Shown here piece by piece: positions 48,068 through 60,100 of a stretch of DNA of 64,000 bases. A program made the position numbers and the translations under genes. Source of the DNA: Desmodus rotundus (lineage: Eukaryota > Chordata > Mammalia > Chiroptera > Phyllostomidae); assembly GCF_022682495.2 (NCBI RefSeq), contig NC_071387.1, forward strand, positions 151,980,935 to 152,044,934, given 5' to 3'. The notes below the pieces were generated by a model. The model was not told the origin of the DNA and did no database searches. It worked only from the letters and a program-made list of their open reading frames with translations. Positions within the stretch are counted from its first letter, which is position 1; each line of letters starts with the position of its first letter.

Positions 48068-48299
48068 GCCCTGGCTGGATTGCTAAGTTTGTTGGAGCAT
48101 TGTCCTATACACCAAAAGGTTGTGGGTTTGATTCCCAGTCCGGACGCATAACCTAGGTTCAGTCCCAGTTGGGGCACATACAGGAGGCAACTGATTGATG
48201 TGTTTTTCTCGTATCAATGTCTCTTTCCCTCCTCCCTCCCTCCCTCCCTCTCTCCAAATATTAATAAACATACCTTCAGGTGAGAATTTTTTAAAAAGA
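48068..48299 (+). mobile_element. Ves-like SINE (older variant)
   Basis: Head GCCCTGGCTGGATTGCTAAG, a B-box-like GGTTTGATTCCCAGTCC, a CCCTCCCTCC-rich 3' part and an A-rich end. The TSD is ATTTTCCAGAAGG (48055-48067) and ATTTTCCTGAAGG (48300-48312), with one mismatch. Confidence 0.85.
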
Positions 48300-48409
48300 A
48301 TTTTCCTGAAGGACAGAAGGAGTTTGATAACTTATTTCAGGTGATGGGAACAATACAAGCATGCATGTGAATACATCTGTTATGTTTGAGATATGATAAG
48401 AGTGGTAGA

Positions 48410-48830
48410 CTAAAACAGTGGTCACAAATTCTACCTTTTCCTGCACCCAACTCCTGACAATGTAATATTGAAGATCCTTCCTTTAAGAAGTGGAGTCTCT
48501 TCCTTCATCACTGAATTTGGGTTGATCGTGTGACTTGTTTTGGCCAATGGACACTAGCAAATGTGAAACCAGCAGAGACTTGGGAAGTGTTTAGGCATTG
48601 GGACTTCTGTGCTTGGGACCCTGAAGCCATATGGTTAATGAGCCTAGGTTATCCTGCTGGAGACTAAGTGGCCACCTGCAGGAGAACAGAGGTTCTGGTG
48701 ACAGTCTACTAACCACTAGACATGTAAGATCATCTTGGATCATCTATTAACCAGCTGATCAACCATTTGACCACAGACACATGGGGTCTAAGTAGAGTTC
48801 AGGGAATGTGGGAGGAGGCATTGGGTGAAG
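48410..48830 (+). mobile_element. Possible ancient LTR-type repeat
   Basis: The text TGACTTGTTTTGGCCAATGG, then a CTGGAGACTAAGTGGCCACC block, resembles a widespread old mammalian repeat. I cannot assign it to a family with confidence. Confidence 0.3.
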
Positions 48831-49600
48831 ATGTAGAGGATGTGTAGCATTTACAATATCATGTTAAGAAGTTTAGATCTATTTTGAAGGACCAAGCTTC
48901 TAAACCTCATTGATTAATGTACCACTTTTATGTTTAAAAAATATCTGTATACTACCTGAATTAATTTTTAATGGTTCAGTTTTTTTATACTAAAGTTATT
49001 TTAAAATCAAACTTAATATTAACTTAAAAATGATCTGTTAATTCTACTTTTCTAAACCTATTAAAACAGGTAAATATTTTAAAAGTAGGTCTATGTGCTA
49101 TCAGAAATCATTTTGTATATTATGAGTGCTGCATTCTTGGATTTCCTGCTTTAATCATTACGGATCAGGAGCATGCAGAAAATAATTGAAGTACAGAGGC
49201 TGCTGGTAGGAAGTAGTGAGGAAGCTACTGCAGAGGTCCAGGTGGGATAATGTGCATGGTAGACAGACCCAAATGCATTCCTGAGGAAGAAGAGAAAGGA
49301 CTTGGTGACACAGTTGATATATGTGTGGTGGGAATGGGGAGTGTGAAGTACCCACTGAGTGGACACTATAAAGAAAGGGAAGAGGGAAAAAAGAGAGATA
49401 ATAGATCTCTGGTTGTTTGTTGAATTTCTTAGTAGGTTATTTGAAAATAGAAGTTAACTAGGCACTTGCATATATGGAACTGGGCTTAAAATGTTATTTT
49501 TGAAATCAGCATATAAATGATAGTTGAAGTTACAGGAGTAGATAATGTCAAGGGGAAGTGTTTAGTGAAGAGATCTTTAGCCTTTTATTTTTCTCATCCC

Positions 49601-51480
49601 CAGATTCTTAAGGGCTATGACTTACTGCAGCTGGAAATAGTGAGTAGTTTATAAAGGTAAAGATTCTCATATGGGGGTGGAAAGTGCCTGTGTAGTTTGA
49701 AAAATGTCCTCCAAATGATTTGATATACTTTACCTTTCACCCCACATTGATTCAATGAAATGAGGACCAGGCCGAGGAATAGGAAATTGTAAAAAAGAGA
49801 CAGATTGATCCAAGAGGTAGACCCCTCAAAGAGGAGAGAACTCTTACAGAGGTGAAGAAACTTTGAGATGAAGGGGCAAGCTGTGGTACCTAATTCTGCA
49901 GAGAAATCCAGTTGTATGAGAATGATTCTTTCATCAAAACTTGCTCATCTAAGTATAGTACATGGCAGGTAATGGGAGCATAGTAAATATTTGGAAGATT
50001 GATTCACGTAGAACTGTTTTGTGTTTGAAACACTGCATAAGCCCTAACTATTCAAGCTAGACAGGATTGTAATTGTACTGCTTTGGGCTCCAACCAAAAT
50101 CAATGTGAATTAAAAAATGTTTTTTTCTCATGGACAAAAATTTTTTTGTCCATGGTCAGTGTCTTAGAAGAGCACCCTAATGGGCATCATAGTCCTCATC
50201 TCAGTGCAAAACAGTGTTTCAGGCTGTTTTCAGGAAACAATGTTGATCAACAACCCTGTGGCCACTCCACACATGTTGCCCCTAACCTTTGCCACCCATG
50301 GTTCCCAGTAGTAAGTTAGTTAGTTCCTTATGATGATTTGAGTTGATGGAATGAATATATGTGTATTTGATTTGCAGAACTGGAATACCATCAGCCAATC
50401 TGGTTCTCAGGTAGTTTTTATACTCATGTGAGTAGCTTCTTTTATTATTTTAAAATGACATGAATTTCTTCCATGCTTTGCCTGTAGTTAAGGAAAGGCT
50501 CCAGATCAGGACAGCAGAGTCTTCCCAGACTGTCATTTGGTGGCTGTGCATCCTGCTTAGAGTATGCTCAGCAGCACACACTGGTTTGACATCTGGCATT
50601 CACGACTCCTGTGAGATTGGCTTCCCCCTAAATGTGCCCTGAAAGCATCCCTGCTGTGCCCCTTCTGTCCTAGTGTAAACACATCACAGGAAATGAACAA
50701 GTAAAGACCCACTTTTCCTGAAGGAATCAAGAAACCCCCTCAGCCAGCTGGAAACCCGGGTTTTGGCGTCCGGCTTCAGGAAATTTGACCACCCATTTGG
50801 GTAGATGGTGTTGTCTTGTGGCACCTTAGTCCCTTTCTCCTTCCGAAGTCCCGATGTGCTGTAAGTTATCCAGCTGAGGAAAACTGCTTCAGGGCCTTTA
50901 AAATGTGAAATAAGGGTTGTCGTAGATTCATTAGTGCAGCTGGATTCAGTTATTTACAGTTGTACATTTGACACTGTATTTACTGAAGTAGGAGACTCAT
51001 TTTAAAATTATTGAAGCAGTATAAAGCTAAGCTTATAAATAAATACATCTGCTTTCACTTGTTTTATTTTGAAGATAAAATATTAAAATGATTAAAGAGA
51101 ATAGGTATATAACAAAGAAGTTAAGACATGAAAATAAAAGAGGAAAGCCTTTTCACTTTTCCCTTGCTGTCTTCCCAGTTCCATTTTTTGCTCCAGCCTA
51201 ATGAATGCATTTTAAGTAAAATCCACACACTCTCTTTGCTCTCTGTCTTCCTACTACTACAAATACCTGCTCAGCCCCTCTTTCAGATCCACTTCAAGGA
51301 AACCCAGGCTTAAAACTCCCCCCCAACGGTTTTGTGTGAACTGGCTGCCATTCTGCAGCACACACGGGATCCAACTGCTAGATAGGGGAGCCTAGGAGGT
51401 GAGTGAGCGAGGGGCAGCCAACACTTAGCCAGTGAGTCAGGCGGGCCTGCGTGAAAACAGGTAGGTGAGCCAGAAACTAA
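49601..51480. other. Mostly single-copy sequence
   Basis: No gene was recognised. The part at about 50730-51050 is comparatively CpG-containing and free of repeat text, possibly conserved non-coding. Confidence 0.4.
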
Positions 51481-51539
51481 TGAGAAAAATAGGGGGTCGT
51501 CGCTAATTTTGATGTGGGGAAATCTGAAAGGCTCTTCTG

Positions 51540-52200
51540 TATGCCAGGGTATTTGAATATTTGGCAAACAGCTGGCTGGGCTCTGGGAGAGCGCCTCTTG
51601 ATTTGCCTCCTCAGATGTTCAAAGATAAAATGAGGCAGCCGGCACGCCAGCACATAGCTCATAGCCTTGCAGTCAGTTTTGAATTTAGATTTGAATTGTG
51701 ATATCAATGTCATGGTGGCACATGCTTTGAGAAAGTACTTACAGAGAATAATTGAAAGATTCAGTGTGAAGCTTCTGAAAGCCGTAATTTAAAGTTCCAG
51801 AAGCCTCCATATTACTCTCGCCATTAAAATTTAAAGTGACAGAAGCACAATTATGATAGCTATTTTCTTAAATAAAATCATATTTCTACCCCAAGTGAAA
51901 GATTCATTGCTGTTCACTAATCTCTGTCAGGAGAACCAATCTCGGTCATGTCCAGTGTCAGCAGCAAAGATGGTTCGCTTTATCCCGCGGACAATAAACG
52001 ACACCAGGGAAGCAGAGCTGGAAAGCCTCCTCGGAGGAGCTGGACTTGCAGAAGACTGATTTGCATGATAATCACCATTATGGATCCTCTCTGGTGCCAG
52101 CCTCCACACTTACCCAAATGCAGTATAACTTAATAGCAGCCGAGAAGCCCAAGTAGGGGCTGTAACACACATTTTGCCAAATCTGAATGACGTCAAAAAC
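51540..52200. promoter_or_regulatory. Candidate regulatory / conserved non-coding block
   Basis: About 0.65 kb with no repeat text, balanced composition and several CpGs in an otherwise CpG-poor window. It holds an exact octamer, ATTTGCAT, at 52059-52066 and an exact palindromic CRE, TGACGTCA, at 52188-52195. Two overlapping 60-codon frames across 51853-52133 show no family resemblance. An enhancer, a non-coding exon and chance are all possible. Conservation has not been tested. Confidence 0.35.
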
Positions 52201-52911
52201 TGTTAGTTAAGAGGGTTGTATAAACCACACTGAGGAGTGGAGACTTGGAACATAACTTTAAAACTTGATGTAAAAAAACTGATAAAGGATATAACTTTGG
52301 AGACTGTTATAAGATATGAAGCATCCACACCTTTTTTCTGAACTCACAGAAATCTGTTTACCAGAAGCCTATATACCAAAAGAATTTGTTTACCAAAAGG
52401 ACTTCTGTGGCTGTTGAAATCATGACATGGAAATAGATCAGTGGAAATACAGAAACACTTCCAGTGCAGAAATTTCTTTATCAGTTAAAAGTATGGACCC
52501 AGACTTTTAGACTATGAATCTTTCCACCAATTTCTTTGGTCCATTTGATTTTACACTAGACTGCATTGTGATTTGGGGAATGCAGTGTAATGGTAGCCAG
52601 AATTGCAATGAAAAATTGCACAGGGCCAGTCAAGCTTAAACCACTGTTATTTATGAAAAACTTTATTCCTTAGGGTTCCTAGGGACAAAGGAGCATGTGA
52701 ATCAACTAATATTATGATGCACGATGTTGAATGATATAGAGTATATATACATCAATACTAATCTAAGCAATGTCTTATAAATAATAAATCATATAATTTC
52801 TCAAAACTATCACAGTACGATAAAACATTTACAAGCAGGTCTTGGCTTTGCTGTTTTGTCATGACTTTAGCCCTGTGGTGGTTTGCAGGTTTAATTTTTA
52901 TTACCTGTCCT

Positions 52912-53108
52912 TTTTTTTAAGACTTTATTTATTTATTTTTAAATTTTTATTGTTGTTCAATTACAGTCGTCTGCATTTTCTCCCTACCCCTCCACCCCAC
53001 CCCAGCCAACCCCACCTCCCTCTCCCGCCTCTACCCTCCCCCTTGATTTTGTCCATGTGTCCTTTGTAGTAGTTCCTGAAAACCCCTCTCCCCACTATCC
53101 CCTCCCCA
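52912..53108 (-). mobile_element. L1 3' end insertion (5' truncated)
   Basis: A T-rich tail and L1 3' UTR text (CAATTACAGTCGTCTGCATT) in minus orientation. The flanks ATTACCTGTCCTTT (about 52898) and ATTATCTGTCTTTA (about 53109) form a diverged TSD. Confidence 0.85.
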
Positions 53109-53445
53109 TTATTATCTGTCTTTAGCCCTAGAATCTCTCCACCTTTTTACAGAACTGATCACATGATATGAACTCAACTTCTTTTCCTTCATCTTTGCCT
53201 CTAATCACTGTGGCTTTTCCTCTTTCTTCCATTTTATTCACATCTCAGTAGGAGACATCCACCTTCACTGTGTCCTTGATTCTATCACCGTGCCTAGACT
53301 CTTGCTGTAAATTATTTTGTCTTTTCCACTTTCCACATTTCATATTTTTTGACCTCGCCCTTAAAAAAATTTTCTTCCCTAAATTTCCTTTTCCCTCTTT
53401 TTCCTTTCTTTAATTGTTCTTCACTTGTCTACTTTCTTGCCTCTT
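53109..53445. other. Pyrimidine-rich unassigned sequence
   Basis: T/C-rich sequence between the L1 3' end and the next SINE. It may be part of an older repeat but nothing is nameable. Confidence 0.4.
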
Positions 53446-53463
53446 CTCACCATTGACTCTTTT

Positions 53464-53686
53464 TTAAAAAAAGATTTTATTTGTTGATTTTTAGAAAGAG
53501 GGAAAGGGAAGGAGAAAGGGAGAAAAACATCAATGTGTGAGAGAAACATCGATCAGTTGCCTCTCGCACGCCTCCAACCAGGGACCGAACCCACAATTCA
53601 GGCATGTGCCCTGACCAGCAATTGAACTGGCAACCTTTGGGTCTGTAGGAAAATGCCCAACCCACTGAGCCACACCAGTCAGGTGG
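53464..53686 (-). mobile_element. Ves-type SINE
   Basis: A reverse-oriented Ves SINE including the ACATCGATCAGTTGCCTCTC segment. The TSD is CTCACCATTGACTCTTT (53446-53462) and CTCACCATTTACTCTTT (53687-53703), 17 bp with one mismatch. Confidence 0.9.
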
Positions 53687-53703
53687 CTCACCATTTACTC
53701 TTT

Positions 53704-54284
53704 AACCTGTTGCAATCTAGCCTCACCCACCACTGATACTGCTGTCACAAAAACTATACTCCTACTTGACAGACCACTTTTCTGCCCTAGAGGGAGAGAG
53801 ACTTAGCTAATTGGTAAAGCTGGAGTGAATGGGTGGGCCCGCTAAGCTTACTGCCACCTTTTTTCTACCCAGAGAATGGCCTGCCTACTAAGGGCCCACA
53901 TTCTCCCTGAGTCTGGGAGCCCAGCCCAGCCCAGCATGAGACTGGCTTATGGAAGATGCCTAAGTCTACAGTTAGACAGCAAGGCTTGGTTTGGTTTTCC
54001 CACCAAACTACCTTTTCTACCCTGGCCTCAATTAGTATTAAATGTTATATTTTAGTCTCTCATCTTTTTTACTTTTGTATTACTTCTTAACTTGTTCAGA
54101 ACCCAGGAGAAAAAAGGGCTGTCAATTTTGGGGAATCGCTTGGAAACCTAAATAAATATGATAGGGATATAAAGCAAAAAGTTAAAGTCTTCTCTTCCTA
54201 GTCTTACTTTCCAGAGCGGCTTGATTCCCCCTCCCCCTTTCTTCCTTTCTCCCTTCCTGTCTTATGAAAGTATAGCAAAAAATG
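53704..54284. other. No recognised element
   Basis: Mixed sequence with no gene or named repeat seen. Confidence 0.4.
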
Positions 54285-54440
54285 TGGCTTTCTGTAAGCC
54301 AGGAAGTGGATCCTCACCAAGAAGAATCTGCTCGCACCTTGATCTTGGACTTCCCAGCCTGCAAAACTGTGAGAAATAAATGTTTCTTTTCAGTCACCTA
54401 GTCTATGGTGTTTTGTTAGAGCAGCCTGAGTTAGTTCATC
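54285..54440 (+). mobile_element. MaLR-type LTR fragment (MST/MLT1A-like)
   Basis: The ordered landmarks CACCTTGATCTTGGACTTCC, then GTGAGAAATAAATGTTTCTT, then TAGTCTATGGTGTTTTGTTA match the 3' half of a MaLR LTR, including its polyadenylation region. This is an old endogenous retrovirus-like remnant with no coding part present. Confidence 0.75.
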
Positions 54441-56520
54441 CTGATTTTTCTATGCAAAGAAAAATGTATATGTATGTAAATAAATATATAATAGAAATAT
54501 TTTACCTAATATCACATGACAGAAATATACATGAGTATATATTTACACTTATTTATCTCTAAAACATATTTTGTTTTATATAATATATACATTTATATAT
54601 GTGTATACATACAGTCTGTATACATTTGTTTGTATACATATGGTTGTATTTTTTCCATGAATGATAACACACTATACATTTTGCTCTGCATCTTCCCTTC
54701 TTCACTGAACACACTTTCATGTCAGTAAATACTGATCTACCTTGTTATTTTTAATGGCTGCACAGTGTTCTATGGTTTGGATGTTTTTTAAATAAAACCA
54801 TTCTTCAACTACTGACAATTTATATTGTTTCACATTTTTTTGCAATTACAAACAGTGCTGCAGCAAATCTGGTAGTTCATATTTTTTGTGAACTTGTTCT
54901 AGTGCTTCTGTAGGAAAGATTCCTAGAATTGGAATTGCTTGGTATCTCATAAAATTTAGTTGATTAATAACGATCAGATATTCATAGATTGGGAAGGATT
55001 CTGAGGCAGCTCAGAGTTTATCCCAAGGAAGGATGTTCTCTTCGCTTTCTGACTTTGAAAAGTTCAGAAAATGAGACTTACTCTTATTTTCGGTGATGTC
55101 TACCAATGACTTAAAATTGAAAAGACTATAAAAGAAATAGTAATAGTTATGATATTCTGGCCAAGTGAATAGGAACTGAAAGTGAAAGACCAAATCCTAA
55201 AGTAATACGTTAGTTAGCCTGGGTTGCAAACCAATCAAGCAACACAATATACAGGATTATCAGAGTTATGGCAGCCTCAGATGTTTGGATGAATTTACAT
55301 TCACACAGTTCGGGAGTTTATACGTTTATACTTCATGTAGAGTAGCAACAGGAGATTAGTTTACTCTAGATGCCTCAAGTCTGAAAACCTATCCCACAAG
55401 ATGGCTCTCAACAACCTGGCCCCTTTAAGCTTTGGCTCTGTCACCAGGAAACAGGTGACCTATTGAGAGTCTGGCCACACTCTAAATCTGGTTCCACCAC
55501 CTGCCCCAAGATGCATCAGGCCTGAAGGAATAGTTGGACTGTTTGTGTCCCAAAACTCTTTCTCTTGTAGAGGAGCCCATGGTTGCTCATTTACAAGCTT
55601 ACCTAAAGACAAAAAAACCCATGATGCAATATGACAGAGCCGTGGGCTCCTGACTGCTTTAGGTAGCTCCCTCCAAAGCAGGTGGGCTTTGTTTAGAATC
55701 TTTGCTACACTGTGATGACCTGTGTGGGAAAACCCTGTGTATTTTGTGGGCTTGGCTCTGTGAGCAGATGTGTACTTGACTGTCACAACTTGTATATTTT
55801 TCTCATTCAGGATACACATGGAAACACATCTTCATTAGAAACAAATGCAGAATGAGTAGCAAAGATGACCATGTTTAATAGCCAGGAATTTTCACATAAT
55901 GTGCACATTTATACAGCACTACAGAAAGGACCAGGCAGCCAGGCTATGTTAGATCATTTCACTGCTCACCAAAGAGATTTGAAATGGACTTTTAATTATT
56001 ATTGCCGATTTGCTATGGCTATATTCCTTAATATGAACATCTGATTAGGATTAATTTTCTTTAATTGATGAATAGAGCACTTAAACTTGTAGGGTTAAAT
56101 TTGTTGTCATATATTGGCATATGTGCTATATTGTTGTATTGGCACATGTTATATATTATAACTTTTTGCTGGAGTACAAATTACAGGCACTTATCTGTTT
56201 TAATTTTGAGATCACTGTTCTTCCTCTCTTCACCTTTGTGTGGCTTTTTAGATTTCTTAATGGAGATAGAGCAGGGCTAAGTGACTATTAAATTCCTTTT
56301 TATATACAGTAAAATCCATTAACATGGACTTCACTAAATTTGGAATTTATGATAATGAGGGCAGGGCCTGGGTTAAAGTTTTCTTTTGCATTGTCTCTGA
56401 AGGAAAGCTTTGCTGAGCTAATAACTGGTATAAATACAATTGCAGGAGGATGGCACTATTACTTTAGAAAGCAGTCTTTTTAAGCACTGTAGAGAAAGGC
56501 CTTGCAGGAGAAGTAATGAG
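54441..56520. other. AT-rich and unassigned sequence
   Basis: TA-rich simple sequence at about 54470-54650. The 119-codon minus frame at 55460-55819 has no recognisable motif, signal peptide or membrane segment, and I treat it as chance. Confidence 0.4.
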
Positions 56521-56527
56521 GTAGTGT

Positions 56528-56720
56528 GGCAGAATGGCAGAGTGCAAATACTGTGCCCCTTACTAGTTGTGTGACCTTGGACAAATTACTTAGTCTCTCT
56601 GAGTATCTTTCCCTCATCTGCAAAATGAAGATAGTTATCTAATTTATGGGGTTGCTGTGAGGGTTAGATTTAATGTATAGAAAGCGCCTGGTGTGCAGTA
56701 TGTACTTCATAAATGGCAGA
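56528..56720 (+). mobile_element. MIR SINE (ancient)
   Basis: The blocks TTACTAGTTGTGTGACCTTG, then CATCTGCAAAATGAAGATAG, then GGGGTTGCTGTGAGGGTTAG follow the MIR consensus order well. Confidence 0.88.
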
Positions 56721-56875
56721 TCATTATTACCCACCTAAAATAATTGGTCAGGTAATGTCAAATGCTTCTCATTTTTTCACTAAAGCAGGGCTCCTTAGTA
56801 CTTTAGAGTTTTGTTAACCTTATCTGAGGTATTGCTTTATTATTATTATTGGTTGAAGGAAGACCCCAGCAGTTT

Positions 56876-57105
56876 GGTGTGGAGGTAAAGCACATGCTTG
56901 TACTTTGGAGTCAGACCAACTCAGGTTTGAAAGTAGTTCTATCACTCATTAGCTATGTGGCCTTAAGCAAATTACTTAATATCACTCAGGTTTTATTTTC
57001 CAATTTGTGAAAATGGCATGATAATTCCTCCTGGACTTTTATGAGGACTTGCCGAAATAATGCATATCAAGTGTTCAGCCCAGTGATTTTCATGCAATAT
57101 ACTCT
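56876..57105 (+). mobile_element. MIR SINE (ancient), second copy
   Basis: The blocks CTTTGGAGTCAGACCAACTC, then ATTAGCTATGTGGCCTTAAG, then TTTATGAGGACTTGCCGAAA follow MIR order. It is the same orientation as the copy about 150 bp upstream, but the two are diverged and need not be one event. Confidence 0.85.
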
Positions 57106-60100
57106 ATACTCTCAAACGTCACATGTTACTATTATCATGATCTTTTTGATAATCGCCCATTCTTAAGACTTTTAATTAATTCAGGCTTTTTATCTTTAAT
57201 TCACCTAATTAATGAATTTTACTCTAGATATAATCTCTCCAACCTGATGAGAATTTTAAGTATGTAAGTAAAAAATTATAAAGACACAAAATGGCTATAT
57301 AGATAGGTAGAGTAAAAGGAAAAAAATAATATGTTAAAAGTAGAAGCACAAGGCATCGAGTTAGACTTGAATTACTGAATAGTCAGTTTTGTGCATTCTC
57401 TTCCTGTACTTTATGAAAGGTCTTTATATTAGCCAGAAAGAAATAGGACTGTACATATACATAGTATAAAGTGTAGACTGGTGACCAGATCATATTCATT
57501 GGAGAAAGAAACAGTAAGTCCATGTTCAACTTTATTTTCATCTTGTTGCTTTTTCCTGTGTTTCATAGGCCGCGTGGGTGAGAAATATAAGTACTATAAT
57601 GTCCTGCGTAGAGACTATAATCTATCCTCCCCTTAATGACAGGCTCACACAGTTTGTCAGAATCCATCACCTCAATAGATCAGACTGTTTTACTTTGATG
57701 ACTGGCAAATTGGCGCCACTTGTGGCAAAATGAAAGCAGCCAGGTGTGTGTGTGTTTATTAAGTACTCTTCAATAGGAGAACTGTGTTTTACTGAAAACT
57801 GTTATCCATGGTATTTTTGTAGAAGCAAGAAGTACTCATCTTCCTTTGGGAAGACATATAAATTATTTTTCATGAGATTTTGAACTATTACAATACAAAT
57901 TCACAACCATGAACATGTTATAAAAATCAGGTGTTTTTAAAATTTTTTAAATTTGTTTTCACATCATATGCATGCACAATGAAACCTCGAGATAAAAACT
58001 AGAGGGGACAGAACCCACACTACTGGGGCATGTGCCTTTGACTATCCAGGGCTGCCCAATTTAAGCAGATAATTTTAAGAAGTCAATTCTTTAAACTGAC
58101 AACCAATGTTTTAAAATATAAGCATTTTTATATAAATAAATACACAAGTCAGAAAAAGCCTTTTGTTAGACCATGTCTTCTAAGATTTGGGTCTGGAAAT
58201 ATTACCACTCCAATGCACACCATGTTAATTAGTTGTATTACTTCAGGTTTTTTTCTTTGGAAGTGCCTAATGGTTAGTTGTTAAAGTATGGCGTTACTTG
58301 TCTAGATTTGCATATCAACATGAACAATAACTAACTTTTATAGAATGCTTGCTATATGCAGATTCTGTGCTAAAGCTGGGGATATAATGGGAAGCAAAAA
58401 CAAAACAAAACAAAACACAGTCTTATGTTGCTAACAACAACTTGAAGTGTAGGTATAAACAAAGAAACAAATTAAAACAGTTTAAATAATTTGTCCAAGG
58501 TTGGGTAGCTAGTAAAAGCTAGAATTATAGTGCTCTATTAGTTACCGCAGCCTAACCTAAATCTATGTTTGAAAATTTAAAATATAGTGGCTTAAACACA
58601 CTAGAAGTAGCACCCTGATGAAGTGGAGCTGTCACATCAGTTCTGGACTGTGTATGCTTAAACTGTTGGGTAGAGGAGAAAGAAACTTCCATCTCGCTAC
58701 TGTCTGCTATCCCCAGGGATTGGCTTAATTCACATGTCTGAAGATATATAAGCATTCTCTTTAACGGTGTTGCCTAGATGTTGGACTCCTAACTTCTACT
58801 CACATCCTGCTAGTCATACTAGCTGCTGGGAAGGCCTGAAAATATAGTCTTTGTGGCCATGTGACTCTCAAAATTCAGGGGTTCTGTTAATAAAGGAAAA
58901 GGGGAGATGGGGACAATTGGCAGTCTCTGCATCACATGCTAATTAAGAGCATTATTTCAAAGTGAAGTTTTGGCCACACACTTGGACGAGTGACAGAAGA
59001 TCTTATGACTTTGGGTTATGCCTACATTCATTATTTATTTCTTTTCAAGTAGTATATCAAGGTTATATACCTATGTATATAATGCGTGTATGATATATTT
59101 AAATATTCAAAATATGTGAGATATAATTATTACATGATTCTACAGTGGACTCTGATCATATGCAAGTGTTAATTCAAAATGTCACCATGGAAGAAGCCCA
59201 CTGGCTTTAGTCTTTGGCAGGAAGACTTTCAAAAACACCCAGGATTTGTCTTGCCTACATCCTTACTCTGCAAAGGTCTCAGTCTCAAAGATCTATGTTG
59301 TAAGAGATGTGTTCTTAGAAAAAAGGCTTTTTAGTAATAAAATTACTCTTAAGGTTTCAGTGAGGTATGTATTCAATACATAAATCATAAACAACTCTCA
59401 CCCAGAACTTCAAAGTTTCCTAAAATTCTTGGTCTATTCTAATAATATTTAGACATTTACTATAGAAAAGTCAATTCACAAGTATTTATTGAGAATATAC
59501 TTAGATAGTAGTTATGTTGGGATGAACCCACAGATTCTTACCCAGGTATCTCCTGGAGATACAGGTACTTGGAGGAGATAAGCACCAGGGAGACCTCAAG
59601 TACATACACATATAATCTTATTTGTTACCTGGGGCTCCCCTCCCCTGCCTGTGAACCTGATGCATTCTCTGTTGAGCTCAGCTATCCATGTAGAGCTGCT
59701 TGAAAATATTGTGTCTTGCATAGATAGGCCTCCTTGGTCCCTTTCTCTGTGGTCCAGCCCTTTAGATTCTATTTAGCTAGATGGAGTAGGAGAAAAGCAA
59801 AAAAGAAAGATAGAGGTTTAAGTTAGAGCTAGTCTAATTAGTCTGTCCTAGACCTTATCTAGGGGGCTGGTATTGGGGAGCATCTCCCAAGTGGGAGGCA
59901 GTTCTGGACCTGTTTTGCCTCATTGGCTTCAGAGAAGTATAGAGAAGCCATCCAAAGAGGGAACCCCCAGAGACAAACTCCAAACAGACCACAGCCTACA
60001 GAATGTAAAACTTGAACCTTTTCTCTTGTTACACCAAAAGCTTTATCCTTTTTAAAAGATTTAGTTAAGTCCCATAAGTTGATTCAGCCACCTCCATGAG

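Larger units (their letters stand above)
47820..49600 (+). mobile_element. Ancient L2-like repeat pieces
   Basis: The segments at 47820-48054, 48313-48380 and about 48830-49600 together follow the same ancient eutherian repeat as 26590-27130. Examples are the AGGCACTGTATTAGATGCCA start and the CCAGGTGGGATAATGTGCAT block. It is interrupted by a Ves SINE (48068-48299) and probably by another repeat at 48410-48830. The family label is from memory and uncertain. Confidence 0.5.

Noticed and set aside
55460..55819. 119-codon minus-strand open frame
   Set aside because: No recognisable motif, coiled coil, signal peptide or membrane segment. The length is within chance for this much sequence.
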